From: Bacteroidales bacterium
GTDB lineage: Bacteria; Bacteroidota; Bacteroidia; Bacteroidales; UBA932
Assembly: GCA_017552475.1 (NCBI GenBank)
Contig: JAFZPY010000130.1
Location: 35,180 to 99,179, forward strand
Direction: 5' to 3'
Length of the DNA stretch: 64,000 bases
Shown here in pieces: positions 7,347 through 16,353 of the stretch. The notes under the pieces are model-generated. The model was not told the origin of the DNA. It saw only the letters and a list, made by a program, of their open reading frames with translations, and searched no databases. Made by a program: the position numbers and the translations under genes. Numbering within the stretch: the stretch's first letter is position 1; each line of letters begins with the position of its first letter.

Positions 7347-8309
7347 ATGAAGAACCTTGTTTTATATTTTGGTTTAGCCGCTGTGCTGGTGGCATCCTGC
7401 TCCAAGAATCCGGTCGAGGAGCCGGGAAATTACATCATCTTTACGAGTTCGGATGAGAGCGTTGTAATCCCTAACACCGGCGCGTTTGACGCGAACATAG
7501 TGTCTATTACCTATGTCGATGGTAAAGGGACGATCACTTTCGATAAAAAGATAACAGCCATTGGGAAACAAGCGTTCCGTCAATGTCTCAACTTGACCGG
7601 CATCACGATTCCTGCCGGTGTGACATCAATTGGAGAGGAGGCATTTGTAAATTGCACAAGTCTTACCAGTGTCACGATTCCTGCCGGTATCACGTCAATT
7701 GGAGAGGGGGCATTTGGCAATTGTACGAATCTTACCAGGATCGCGATTCCTGACGGAGTGGCAAGCATTGAGGAGAGTACATTCTCTGGTTGTACCAGCT
7801 TGACCAACGTCATTATTCCTGACAGTGTGACTAGCATGGGGCGAAATGCATTCTCTTTTTGTTACGCCTTGACGGAGATCTCCATTCCAAACAGCGTGAC
7901 AAGCATTGGAAAGTGGGCCTTCGAAAAATGTAATTTGTCCAGCATCACGATTCCTGCCGGTATGACGTCCATCGAAGATTACGCATTTTACGATTGCCGC
8001 AACTTGACGACTGTCGAATTGCCCAATAGCTTGACAAGCATCGGGTATGGGGCTTTTGAAGGATGTCGCACCCTTGCCAGTATCACGATCCCGTACAGTG
8101 TGACCAAGATTGACGTGGCGGCCTTTGCTGGTTGTTCAAGCCTTACCAACATCACCATGCGGCCAATCACTCCTCCTTCAATCAATGATTTTACTTTTGA
8201 TAACACGAATAACTGCCCCATCTATGTTCCCGCTGCCAGCGTTGAGAACTATAAACATGCCGTGTTCTGGAGTAAATTTGCTAAAAGAATCCAGTCTCTT
8301 CCGGAATAG
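7347..8309 (+). CDS. BspA-type leucine-rich-repeat lipoprotein (long paralogue)
   Basis: A 320-residue lipoprotein (lipobox VASC) closely related to the preceding gene: the same N-terminal module (TSSD...VxPxxGAFDANI, VDGKGTITFDKKI) and the same C-terminal cap (TPPSIN...NCPIYVPAASVENYK). It has about nine 23-residue LRR_5 units, three more than its neighbour. The pair therefore looks like a tandem duplication followed by repeat expansion or loss. It is probably outer-surface exposed and adhesive. It ends 21 bp before a strong bidirectional terminator and faces the truncated recombinase. Confidence 0.87.
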   Translation: MKNLVLYFGLAAVLVASCSKNPVEEPGNYIIFTSSDESVVIPNTGAFDANIVSITYVDGKGTITFDKKITAIGKQAFRQCLNLTGITIPAGVTSIGEEAFVNCTSLTSVTIPAGITSIGEGAFGNCTNLTRIAIPDGVASIEESTFSGCTSLTNVIIPDSVTSMGRNAFSFCYALTEISIPNSVTSIGKWAFEKCNLSSITIPAGMTSIEDYAFYDCRNLTTVELPNSLTSIGYGAFEGCRTLASITIPYSVTKIDVAAFAGCSSLTNITMRPITPPSINDFTFDNTNNCPIYVPAASVENYKHAVFWSKFAKRIQSLPE

Positions 8310-8330
8310 AGAATAGGGGGAAAAGAGAAA

Positions 8331-8366
8331 AAAGAATCCGGCTCAGCGGCCGGATTCTTTTGTTTT
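8331..8366. terminator. bidirectional rho-independent terminator
   Basis: A perfect 12-bp stem (AAAGAATCCGGC / GCCGGATTCTTT) with loop TCAGCG, flanked by A and T tracts so it can stop both the BspA pair (+) and the recombinase remnant (-). Its core is the reverse complement of the 6236-6257 terminator, loop included. Confidence 0.85.
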
Positions 8367-9397
8367 ATTTCTGAACCTTGACGAACTGGACGGAGGCGTC
8401 GTACTGCTTGTCCACTCGGATAATCAGGCAGGGCGATGAGGTGTAGGACACCTTTTCTCCGATTTGCTCGCTGTAGGTGAAGACGAGTTTGTCGTTTTCC
8501 AGGACCAGGGAGACGGAAGTCGTATTTCCTGGCAATGTCAATGGCATCTTCGAACAGGACTGTACAGAATAACACTTTCGTTTTGGCCCGGCATTTCTCA
8601 ATGTAAATCTGTCCGAACTGGTTTTGTTGGAAATCTTCGGGTACCAATGCCGCCATGTCGCAATAGGAAAGTGCGGTAAAACACTGGAACAAAAACAAGT
8701 CCTTGACCTTCTCCAGACGCTCATTGGGCATCCTCTTCTTGCGGATGGTATCGACCTCCTGGGCACTGAGAAAGTCAACCTCTTTCGCCTTTTTTCGGAT
8801 GTGAATACCTTTGAATGGATCGACAGTAATCCGCTCGATGCTTATGCCAAACAGAACAATGCTACGGAATTTGGAAAGCATATTTGCGGCAGTGGAGTCA
8901 GCAAAATGGGTTTTGAGGTGGCGTTCGAATTGAACAATATGAAGATGAATCAAGTCTGAAACCTGAGCATTGGGCGGAAGGATATTGGAGAAGAATACCT
9001 CCATGACTAGTTCGTATTTCCGTTCGTTGCGAGGTGTGGTCCCTTTTTTACGGAATGAAGTGAAAAAGTCATCCCAAAGTTCCTGCATCGTATAGTTGGC
9101 ATTGAATCCGCCCTTTACATACTCCCGGATTGTGTCGATAGTATAATCTAATCCCTCAGAAGCACGCTGTATCTGGTATGCTTTGATTTTGGATTCAACC
9201 TCCGCTATATACTTTTTCGTTCCGTTTTCTGTCTTGGCGTAGATTTGTTTCTCAAATAGCTTTGGGTTCATCGTCAAGGGGAGACTGATGAATTTCCTTT
9301 CCCCGTTCATACTGATTGCGAGTTCGATGGGAGCCAGGCCTTTTTTGTTCATTCGGCTCTTTCGACAGTAGAAGGTGATGTCAAACGTGTTACGCAT
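8365..9397 (-). pseudogene. truncated tyrosine recombinase with unrelated out-of-frame tail
   Basis: From the ATG at 9397 about 297 residues read as a Bacteroidota tyrosine recombinase: an N-terminal arm-binding segment (FYCRKSRMNKKGLAPIE), a SAM-like core-binding domain (about 100-200) and the first part of the catalytic domain up to RAKTKVLF...IARKYDFRLP. The similarity then stops near 8507. The rest of the catalytic domain, including the HxxR and Tyr elements, is missing. After a frame change the sequence reads about 50 residues (LVLENDKLVFTYSEQ... to FVKVQK) ending at 8365 just before a terminator. That tail looks like the C-terminus of another gene, not an integrase. A deletion joining two genes explains this best. 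It lies just downstream of tRNA-His, as expected for a tRNA-targeting element. Confidence 0.75.
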
Positions 9398-9432
9398 ACC
9401 TAATTGTTTGTTAATTAATTTATTAGCGTAAC

Positions 9433-9484
9433 TTTGTGACGGAATGGCTACCAAAGAGATGTCAGTCACATATAACGTCACAAA
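9433..9484. repeat. 9-bp inverted repeat upstream of the recombinase remnant
   Basis: TTTGTGACG (9433-9441) and CGTCACAAA (9476-9484) form a perfect inverted pair 34 bp apart, between the recombinase start and tRNA-His. The spacer also contains GTCAGTCAC. This could be a recombinase arm or operator site of the lost element. Confidence 0.45.
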
Positions 9485-9501
9485 CACCCTCAAAAAAGGC
9501 C

Positions 9502-9549
9502 CAAAAACAAAACCGCCCCAAAATCTAACTAATTGATTTTGAGGCGGTT
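9502..9549 (-). terminator. terminator of tRNA-His
   Basis: On the minus strand a 15-bp stem (one mismatch) built from AACCGCCTCAAAATC and its partner, with a 9-nt loop, is followed by a T-rich run. It lies 14 bp after the tRNA 3' end. Confidence 0.75.
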
Positions 9550-9562
9550 AATGTTTACTCTG

Positions 9563-9636
9563 GGTGGATGATGGGGCTCGAACCCACGACACTCGGAACC
9601 ACAATCCGATGCTCTACCAGCTGAACTACATCCACC
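9563..9636 (-). tRNA. tRNA-His(GTG)
   Basis: The minus strand folds as a tRNA with acceptor stem GTGGATG/CATCCAC, the extra 5' G(-1) facing C73 that is diagnostic of tRNA-His, anticodon loop TTGTGGT (GTG) and T-loop GTTCGAGC-type sequence. CCA is not encoded. A TAnnTTTG promoter core precedes it and a strong hairpin follows. The truncated recombinase gene begins 165 bp beyond its 3' end, so this is the likely attachment locus of a former element. Confidence 0.95.
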
Positions 9637-9649
9637 ATGTAAGGGATTG

Positions 9650-9657
9650 CAAAGGTA
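9650..9657 (-). promoter_or_regulatory. promoter core (TACCTTTG) for tRNA-His
   Basis: On the minus strand this reads TACCTTTG, 13 bp before the mature tRNA 5' end. It matches the cores before tRNA-Asn and fur. Confidence 0.65.
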
Positions 9658-9694
9658 CGAAATTTTTTTGTCTTTGCAAGTATCCCGGAGGATT

Positions 9695-11950
9695 TTATTT
9701 ATGGTGCACGACTTTTACAGTGTAAGTGGTCGTGGCACCGGAGAAGGCTTTGTAGTCAGGCATTGTCGCCGTGATGACTGCTTCTCCTTCGGAAACACCG
9801 ACAACCATGCCTGTGCGGGCGTCTACGGTAGCTACAGCAGTGTTGTTGATGCTGTAGCTGATGGTAGCGCCGGAGTTGGTCGTGACGGGATTGATGATGC
9901 TCTCGCCGACCTCTATTATGAAAGGATTGTTTTCAAAGATGATCCGGCCGGGAGTTCTTTCATTGACGAAACTGTCGGATACGGCCGATTCAAAATAGTT
10001 GGTGGTGGAGGGGTCCGCCATCACCCATATTCTGGTGGAGCTTCCGGGAACCAGTGATTTGAAGTAGCTGCGGAATGTCTTGTAGCCCATGATGTCTTCT
10101 TCGGCTTTGTCATATTCCGCTTCGGTGATGGTGCGAACGAAGTAGTAGGTGCGGATGGCTTCGCTGCCGGGAATTATCGAGTATGACGATACGACGGGGA
10201 GCATCGGATAGGAGGCTGCGGTCGCGTCAGGATAGAGGGTCTTTTCTTCGGGCTCAATGAAGAATTTCAGGGGGAAGCGGTGGACGGTGAAGCCTGACGG
10301 GATGGCGATGTCGACTGCGCAGGGAGCGCCTTCTGTGGCTTCGACGTAGTCCTGTGCGTCTACGGAGAAGGTGAAAGGCCGCCTGATGGAGATGTTGACG
10401 GTGCGGGTGAGGCCGTTTTCGTCGGCATTGGCAAAGACTATGCTTTGTTTCCATGTGACACCCTGCTCAAGGGAGGCCGGCGAGGTGGAGAAGCGGATGG
10501 TGACTTTGCGCCAGCCTTCGGAACCGTTGTAGGTGACGTTGGTGGGGCTGATTGTGATGTCGTATGATTTGCCGTCGAACCGGATGAGTGATTCTCCGTT
10601 GGAACCGGTGGTGGCGCTGACGGATTTGACGTAGATGTCTTTGTTGCTGTCGACGGTGTAATTTTCTCCTGTGAGATTTTTGATGTAGAGGGTGACCTCG
10701 CTTTCGTTGGTCTCAAGGATATTGGTGGTGCTGATGTGCATGCGTGCGCCGGCGACGGAGATGTTGGTCAGGTCCTGCGAGGAGGTGGAACCGTCGAAGT
10801 TGTTCATTGAAGCACCGTTGGCGGCTTCGAGAACCGTGGCGGCTCCGTCGTTGAGAATCGCATTGATGATCAGTTCGAAGTGGAAGTTGCGGAGGAGGTT
10901 GAAGTATTTCTTCTCGGTGTCGCCTTCTTTCTGATAGACGAAGTCTGCTTTGTAGTAAGTGGATTTGCCGCTGCCACCGTTGCCTGTGTAGCGCCCTTTG
11001 AAGATGATGAATGGGTTGTCTACGGAGGTGAAAGAGCATTCGTAGAGGTAGTCGGCATCGTCGAGGCTGAGCATATTCCGGGAGAACCAGTCTTCCGTGT
11101 CGGCGCCCGCGGCTTCGTCGAGGAGGGATATATATTCTACGGTCTGGGGCATGTAGCCGGTGTAGCCCTGATTGACGGTGAGGTTGTTGTATGCGGAGTT
11201 GTCGCCGGAGGCGAGGTCCTTGTAGTCGGCGAAGCGGTCGAAGTTGACGTAGGGCTCGCCGTTTTTATAGATGTATTCGGGGGAGTTGGGGTTGTAGGGA
11301 GCGAGTGTGCCGTAGCGGGGCTTGTTGAATACCCTGAAGCCTTCGAAGACGAATTTGCTGGATACTCCGTCGCTGAGCGATACGGTGACTTTCAGGAAGT
11401 TGCGTATCATCTGGAGCTCCTTCATGTCGGAGTGTTCGTTGATGCCGTCGAAGTGTTTGCGGCACCAGTAGGCGTCGACTCCGCCCGTGACGATGAATTT
11501 CTTGATGAAGGAGGCTTCGTCAATCATGTCGAAGTCGTTGATGTCAATGAGATCGTCCTGACCGACGGCGATGAACTGGACTTCGCGGGACTCGGAGGTG
11601 GCGGTAAGGGTCACGTGGAAGTAGGTGCGGTAGCGGTTGCCTTCGCCGGTGTGTTCGAATTGGTTGCGTGGGTCGGCGGAGGTGCCGGGAATGGCTTCGA
11701 CAATCTGGGTGAGGATGTCGCCCTGGTCGAAGACGGCGACGTAGAGTTTCTTGATGGTCGGGGCTTCGCCCAGGCTTTTTGTGATTGTCCCGTTTTCGAG
11801 ATTACCGTCCTTGTCGGAAAAGACGGGTGATATGTCGAGGGTGACAGTCCCCGGTTCAGCGGATGGACTGGGGGATATGTTCTCTTTGGCGCATGATGCC
11901 AGAAAGATCAGCGCTGCCGTGATATATATTATATAATGGTATAGCCTCAT
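9695..11950 (-). CDS. large fimbrial lipoprotein, DUF4906-type with C-terminal Ig-like (Big_2) domain
   Basis: A 751-residue lipoprotein (lipobox FLASC), last gene of the fimbrial operon. The N-terminal part (about 30-330) has the beta-sandwich character of fimbrillin-type proteins. The middle matches the general look of DUF4906 proteins, with repeated strands and an NIRRPFTFSV-type segment. The last about 85 residues read as a bacterial Ig-like Big_2 domain (ATISYSINNTAVATVDARTG, then GEAVITAT). Such proteins are accessory or tip subunits of type V pili in Bacteroidales. The start at 11950 overlaps the preceding gene's stop (ATGA) and begins the lipoprotein signal. Its position at the operon end and large size suggest a low-abundance tip adhesin; this is inference. 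Confidence 0.7.
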   Translation of the reverse strand: MRLYHYIIYITAALIFLASCAKENISPSPSAEPGTVTLDISPVFSDKDGNLENGTITKSLGEAPTIKKLYVAVFDQGDILTQIVEAIPGTSADPRNQFEHTGEGNRYRTYFHVTLTATSESREVQFIAVGQDDLIDINDFDMIDEASFIKKFIVTGGVDAYWCRKHFDGINEHSDMKELQMIRNFLKVTVSLSDGVSSKFVFEGFRVFNKPRYGTLAPYNPNSPEYIYKNGEPYVNFDRFADYKDLASGDNSAYNNLTVNQGYTGYMPQTVEYISLLDEAAGADTEDWFSRNMLSLDDADYLYECSFTSVDNPFIIFKGRYTGNGGSGKSTYYKADFVYQKEGDTEKKYFNLLRNFHFELIINAILNDGAATVLEAANGASMNNFDGSTSSQDLTNISVAGARMHISTTNILETNESEVTLYIKNLTGENYTVDSNKDIYVKSVSATTGSNGESLIRFDGKSYDITISPTNVTYNGSEGWRKVTIRFSTSPASLEQGVTWKQSIVFANADENGLTRTVNISIRRPFTFSVDAQDYVEATEGAPCAVDIAIPSGFTVHRFPLKFFIEPEEKTLYPDATAASYPMLPVVSSYSIIPGSEAIRTYYFVRTITEAEYDKAEEDIMGYKTFRSYFKSLVPGSSTRIWVMADPSTTNYFESAVSDSFVNERTPGRIIFENNPFIIEVGESIINPVTTNSGATISYSINNTAVATVDARTGMVVGVSEGEAVITATMPDYKAFSGATTTYTVKVVHHK

Positions 11951-14439
11951 AATGTGTGTCCGTTTGGATGGTAGGAGTTGGTGGCGGAGGGAGTGTCGCC
12001 CCAGTACCAGAGGTCGTAGATGAAACGGCATGAGTGTGTCTCGCCGTCATCGGGAGATGTGGAGTTGTCACCGTTGGCGTTGGTGGTGAAGAGGTTGCCG
12101 CTGCCGGCCCAGTAGACGGTGCCGGTGGCGAAGAGGTTGGGAATGGTGCCGCCGTCGCCCTGTCGGGATACGATGTAGGCAATTTCAGCCTCGGTGGGGA
12201 GACGCCAGCGTCCGGCGGGATAACCGGCTTCCTGATAGGTGGCGCCACGCTTGACAGCCTGTTCGAAGGTGAGACCGGTGTTGGCGTTGAGGGCTGAGGA
12301 TACAAGGAACCGCGGGGATACCATGGTCTGGTCGGAGGGGGACTGGGAGCAGATCATGATGTCGCCGGGAGAAGTCCAGTCTCTTGTGGCATTGGCACCG
12401 TAGAGGTATTTGTTGATGCTCCAGTCGGGGTAAACCGTGGAGGCTCTGACTCTCGGGTCGCCGATTTTGTAGTCATATTCCTCACCGCCCATGACGAAGG
12501 AGTGGTCGGCATAGCTGAATGCTGAGATGCTTACTTCGACGGTGAAGAAGTCTTCGGAGATGGTGGAGTTGATGTTATTGGTGGTGGAAATGATACTGCC
12601 GTAGCCGCCGGAGTCGACAGAGAGTGTGAATCCGTATCTGTCGGTGGGGTAGTCGTGTGACTGGTTCATGTAGTATCCGCTGCCGGGGGAGTAGGTGGTG
12701 TCGTCGGTGAAGCCGACGTTGAGATTGGTGTTGCAATGGTAGTATGGTGCGATGCTGCCGGTGTAGGTCTGCTCAAAATAGAACAGTACCTGACGGTAGT
12801 AGGTGCCGGTGAAGGACTTAGAACCGAAGGTGGCGTCGCTTACCCTTCCGAAGTATCCGTTGACAAATACGTCGCCGGCTTCGCGCAGTTTGAGGTAGAT
12901 CGGAGGGGTCTGGGTGATCTGTATGACCTGGCTGACGCCGTCGTTGTTGGTTACGGTTATTTCGATGTTGCGTTCCTCATAGACGCCTTCAAGGTCATGT
13001 CTGAAGGTGATTGTATTCTGGGAGTAGTCGTATGTGACCGAGTATTCATTGGGGTCCAGGTCTCCAATGGTGTAGCTGGAGGTGCCGGGAGTGTAGACTA
13101 CAGGTACTGCGGCGCCGGAGGTATAGCGGTTGAACCATATCTTTGAGATGGAGAGCTTGATGTCCGCGCTGCTGACGAACTTGAAGTTGTAGCTCGACTC
13201 GTTGTTGAGCGATATTTTCTGGGGGTCTACCACGAGGTAGGTGTATCGGATGAAGTCACCGTGGATACTTTCGGAGCCCATGCCCATGGTACTGCTCTCG
13301 CGAAGCCAGTCGGATATGATGTAGGAGCATTCTCCGATGGTCTCTACTTTGTCGAGATCTTCGGAACCGCGGCTGTTGATCTTGACGAAGGTGCGGTAGT
13401 AGTGGTTGGCCGCGAATTTCTTCTCGATAACGTTGGCGCTGATCTTATAGTATCTTTTCTGTGTGGCGGCGTTGTCTGCCGGATTGCCGGAAGCATCGAC
13501 AGTCATCTTCCAGGGGATGCAGAAGACGTAGTCGGATGCGAAGGAGTCAAGGTCGGACCATCCCATGGGGTAAGAGTAGAACGGGATGTGCGTATATGTA
13601 TAATTTTCTTTACCTTCCACCGTCTGCGATGTCGCCCGGACCGGCCGGGAGGAATAGCTGATATAGTCGGAGGGCTGCACGTCGTAGCCGGATGAGACGT
13701 CGGTCTTTTTGCAACCCGATTTAAGACGGATGCTCATGTCGCCGGTATCCGGAATCCAGACGCTTCCGTCCGTCTCGGTGAGGGATGACGGGATGTCAAG
13801 GTATAACTGCATCTTGGCGGCGTTGCGGTAGAGCTGCACGCGGCTGGCCGCAGTGGAGACTTCCACCTGCTGGCCGTCGACGACGGTCGTGGTGGTGTGC
13901 AATGTGACCTGCGCCGTGTAGACCGAACTCATGGCGAATGAAGGCTGGACATCCTGCTGGGAGAAGTCGTATTCCAGAAGCAGTTCGCGGATGGCGTCAA
14001 GGCTGGTATCGGAGCCGTAGGTCAGTGAGGTGTTGGCAATGACGAATACGTCGCAGGTACCGCCGCTGGTGCTGCCGAAGAGTTTGTCGGCGACATCGTC
14101 GTTGTAATACACTTTGACGTAGCATTCGGTACTGTCCTTGGAGGCATCGGTCTCTACGGTACGTCCGATGGCCCGGAATATGGCGTTGCTGCCTGTCTCT
14201 CCGGTCTTGTAGAAGAAACAGTCTATGGTGTTGAGCTTGTTTTCGTTGTAGTTTTCGTCTCCCGAGGAGGTGGCTTTGGTCTGCAGCTCGGCGGTGCCGA
14301 ATTTCAGTATGATGCAGTTGTCTTCCAGTTCGATACCTTCAAAGCCCTCTATATACGGCTTATCCGGCAACGCCTCCTTGGCGCAGGATACCGCTCCGAG
14401 GAGAATTATGGATAATATATAGTATATAAGTCTTTTCAT
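11947..14439 (-). CDS. large fimbrial lipoprotein with C-terminal FISUMP-like domain
   Basis: An 830-residue lipoprotein (lipobox GAVSC). Near the mature N-terminus it has the pattern strand-then-QTKAT (about residues 43-47) found in the fimbrillins of this operon. The middle is beta-rich, with an Ig-like segment (about 400-480). The last about 180 residues contain the motif GRWRLPTEAEIAYI and an aromatic C-terminus, as in DUF1566/FISUMP carbohydrate- or ligand-binding-type domains. I infer a tip adhesin or minor fimbrial subunit. The start at 14439 gives a good signal peptide; it overlaps the 3' end of the upstream gene by 9 bp, and its own stop overlaps the next start. Confidence 0.7.
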   Translation of the reverse strand: MKRLIYYILSIILLGAVSCAKEALPDKPYIEGFEGIELEDNCIILKFGTAELQTKATSSGDENYNENKLNTIDCFFYKTGETGSNAIFRAIGRTVETDASKDSTECYVKVYYNDDVADKLFGSTSGGTCDVFVIANTSLTYGSDTSLDAIRELLLEYDFSQQDVQPSFAMSSVYTAQVTLHTTTTVVDGQQVEVSTAASRVQLYRNAAKMQLYLDIPSSLTETDGSVWIPDTGDMSIRLKSGCKKTDVSSGYDVQPSDYISYSSRPVRATSQTVEGKENYTYTHIPFYSYPMGWSDLDSFASDYVFCIPWKMTVDASGNPADNAATQKRYYKISANVIEKKFAANHYYRTFVKINSRGSEDLDKVETIGECSYIISDWLRESSTMGMGSESIHGDFIRYTYLVVDPQKISLNNESSYNFKFVSSADIKLSISKIWFNRYTSGAAVPVVYTPGTSSYTIGDLDPNEYSVTYDYSQNTITFRHDLEGVYEERNIEITVTNNDGVSQVIQITQTPPIYLKLREAGDVFVNGYFGRVSDATFGSKSFTGTYYRQVLFYFEQTYTGSIAPYYHCNTNLNVGFTDDTTYSPGSGYYMNQSHDYPTDRYGFTLSVDSGGYGSIISTTNNINSTISEDFFTVEVSISAFSYADHSFVMGGEEYDYKIGDPRVRASTVYPDWSINKYLYGANATRDWTSPGDIMICSQSPSDQTMVSPRFLVSSALNANTGLTFEQAVKRGATYQEAGYPAGRWRLPTEAEIAYIVSRQGDGGTIPNLFATGTVYWAGSGNLFTTNANGDNSTSPDDGETHSCRFIYDLWYWGDTPSATNSYHPNGHTL

Positions 14440-14447
14440 GTAACCGG

Positions 14448-16343
14448 TTAATTGGCGTTCTGTACTATCTGCCACTCGAGGACATCGTCGTTGTCAATGA
14501 ATTTCCAACCGCTTCTCGGGAGGGCGACTGTAGCGTGATTGTTGGAGTCAAACAGATATATTCGCAGCTTGGCGCGGCTGGTGACTCCTGAAGAGGTGTT
14601 GACCGCCTTGATGTAGAGAGAGCTCTCCCCGCTGCCTGTGGCTCCACGGATGGAGGTGGCGGGGACTGAGCCGGCACCGAGGATGTACTTGCCGTCCGCA
14701 TCGGTGAAAGCGAAGGCGTCATCGCCGATAAGGCTGGCCTGCCAGTAGACGTATTTGCCGGCTCCGAGGTTGAAGGTGAACCGGCCGGTCCTGTTGTTGA
14801 TGTAGACGCTGCCGCCTTCGACTTTGTCAACGTAGGCGGGGTCGTAGGTGAGGGGGGCGATGATGGGGTTGAGGCTCTCGTTGTAGTCGTAGGTGGTCTC
14901 TTCGAGGTCCCATGGCTGTGGAACGGCTGTGAGAGTGAGGTCGCGGCCGTTGAGGAAGAGGTTGATGGTGTAGTCCCTGCCGCCTATGATGTCGGTGGAG
15001 ATGGAGCCTTTGGCATGCCAGCCTTGCCCGATACCGTCAGCGCCGGCGTTGTCATTGGAATAGTCTATTTCCGTGACGTAGGAGGTGGAGGATGATGTCG
15101 TAGTGGCGGGTTGGTGGCTGGAGTCGGTGAATTCTCCTGAGTATGAGGAGATAAGCTCCCAGCGGCGTTGCCAGTATGTGCGGACCGTGGTGGTGGTGAC
15201 GATTTCGGTGGTGACAATGGCGACGACGTGGTATTTGACCGTGATGACTATGTTTTTGGAGTCTGTCTGGAGGCGGTCGGCGGCCTTTGGAATGATGTAG
15301 AGGTATTTGTGGCCGGGGGAGAAGAGCTCCTGGGTGTCGGAGTTGACTCCTGTGTAGACGGTGCCCCAGCCGCTGCCGAAGTTTTCCTTGTTGTAGGATA
15401 TGGCTTCGTTGACGGGGTTGGAGGTGAGGGCGGTGGAGATGTTGTAGGAGAGCATGTTGGATTCATCGTCGGACGCCGTCCAGGATGGTGTGAAGGGATC
15501 GGCGTTGTTGAGGTGGAGCGTGCCTTGTCTGAGGAAGTTCTTGAAGGATACTTCTTCGACGAAGATGCGTGTGCCGGTCTCAGTGATTTTCCTGGATTCC
15601 GTGATGGTGGTCTGGGTGGCCTGACGGTAGTAATAGATGCTGCTCTTTGTCTCGGCTCCGTATTCGGTGGTGCTTGAGACGGGAGAGGTGCCGAGGTCTA
15701 TGGTGACGTCGTTTTCAAGGACGGTGGAGCCGTTGATGGTGAATTTGAGTTTGGCCGGCGCGTGACGGAAGTGCATGTCGACGACGTCTTCCGTGGCGAG
15801 GGATGTGCGGGAGACGTTGCGATGGGGAAGTCCGGATGTGTTGGTGCCCCAGACAAGGTCTTTTTCTTCCGAGAAGCTGTCGGGAGCGGTGTACTTGATG
15901 GTGGGGCCGTAGTTGCTGATGCTCAGGGTCGGTGCTGCTGCGGTACCGTAGGGACCGTATTGGCTATATGGAGCATAGGCGAAGAATGAGATTTTGTCGT
16001 CTGCTTTGGTGGGCCAGTATTCGCGGCGCTCGCCGGAGTTGAGGGCATAGTCCCATGAGCCGGAGGCATCGTAGACTTTGCGGTTGTTGAAGATGATTCC
16101 TTCGGCTGCCGCAGGGGAGGAGAATATGGCGGGACCGGTGTAGTAGGCGAAGACGCCCCAGCCGGTGGCGTGGAGGGAGGTGTTGTCTATAGTGCTTCTG
16201 GTCCCGACTTTCTCGGGAGCGACGGCCTCGGAGGTGAAGGCTATTTCGTGGCTGGAGGGAATGTCGATATTGTCCTTGATACAGCTTTGGAGGAGCATCA
16301 AGGGAATGATAACCATTATATTATATATTCTCTTCATCTTCAT
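14448..16343 (-). CDS. fimbrillin family lipoprotein (Mfa-like), large form
   Basis: A 631-residue lipoprotein (lipobox LLQSC). After the lipid anchor comes HEIAFTSEAV, then a linker with GTRST (about 48-52). The Mfa_like_1 signature follows: a GWGVFAYY strand and a REYWPTKADDKISFFAYAPY segment (about 105-125). The protein is nearly twice the length of its three fimbrillin neighbours, the extra part being C-terminal (about 400-631) and ending in an Ig-like or beta-sandwich region. It may be a minor shaft or tip-proximal subunit. Starts at 16343 and 16337 are both possible (MKMKR). It lies 11 bp after the preceding fimbrillin and overlaps no gene at its start. Confidence 0.78.
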   Translation of the reverse strand: MKMKRIYNIMVIIPLMLLQSCIKDNIDIPSSHEIAFTSEAVAPEKVGTRSTIDNTSLHATGWGVFAYYTGPAIFSSPAAAEGIIFNNRKVYDASGSWDYALNSGERREYWPTKADDKISFFAYAPYSQYGPYGTAAAPTLSISNYGPTIKYTAPDSFSEEKDLVWGTNTSGLPHRNVSRTSLATEDVVDMHFRHAPAKLKFTINGSTVLENDVTIDLGTSPVSSTTEYGAETKSSIYYYRQATQTTITESRKITETGTRIFVEEVSFKNFLRQGTLHLNNADPFTPSWTASDDESNMLSYNISTALTSNPVNEAISYNKENFGSGWGTVYTGVNSDTQELFSPGHKYLYIIPKAADRLQTDSKNIVITVKYHVVAIVTTEIVTTTTVRTYWQRRWELISSYSGEFTDSSHQPATTTSSSTSYVTEIDYSNDNAGADGIGQGWHAKGSISTDIIGGRDYTINLFLNGRDLTLTAVPQPWDLEETTYDYNESLNPIIAPLTYDPAYVDKVEGGSVYINNRTGRFTFNLGAGKYVYWQASLIGDDAFAFTDADGKYILGAGSVPATSIRGATGSGESSLYIKAVNTSSGVTSRAKLRIYLFDSNNHATVALPRSGWKFIDNDDVLEWQIVQNAN

Positions 16344-16353
16344 GGGCGCAGGT

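Noticed and set aside
6780-8160. Tandem repeats considered as a CRISPR array
   Set aside because: The repeats are about 69 bp, imperfect and in frame, and encode LRR_5 units. There are no constant repeats with unique spacers and no cas genes in the window.
9563-9636. Second copy of the tRNA-His 3' end marking an attachment site
   Set aside because: I looked for the T-arm and acceptor sequence between 5.4 and 9.5 kb and found no repeat, so no right or left boundary of an element is asserted.
10880-11830. A 316-codon plus-strand open frame opposite the large DUF4906-type gene
   Set aside because: Val/Gly/Glu-rich translation typical of the reverse frame of a Ser/Thr/Tyr-rich protein, without start signals or family motifs.
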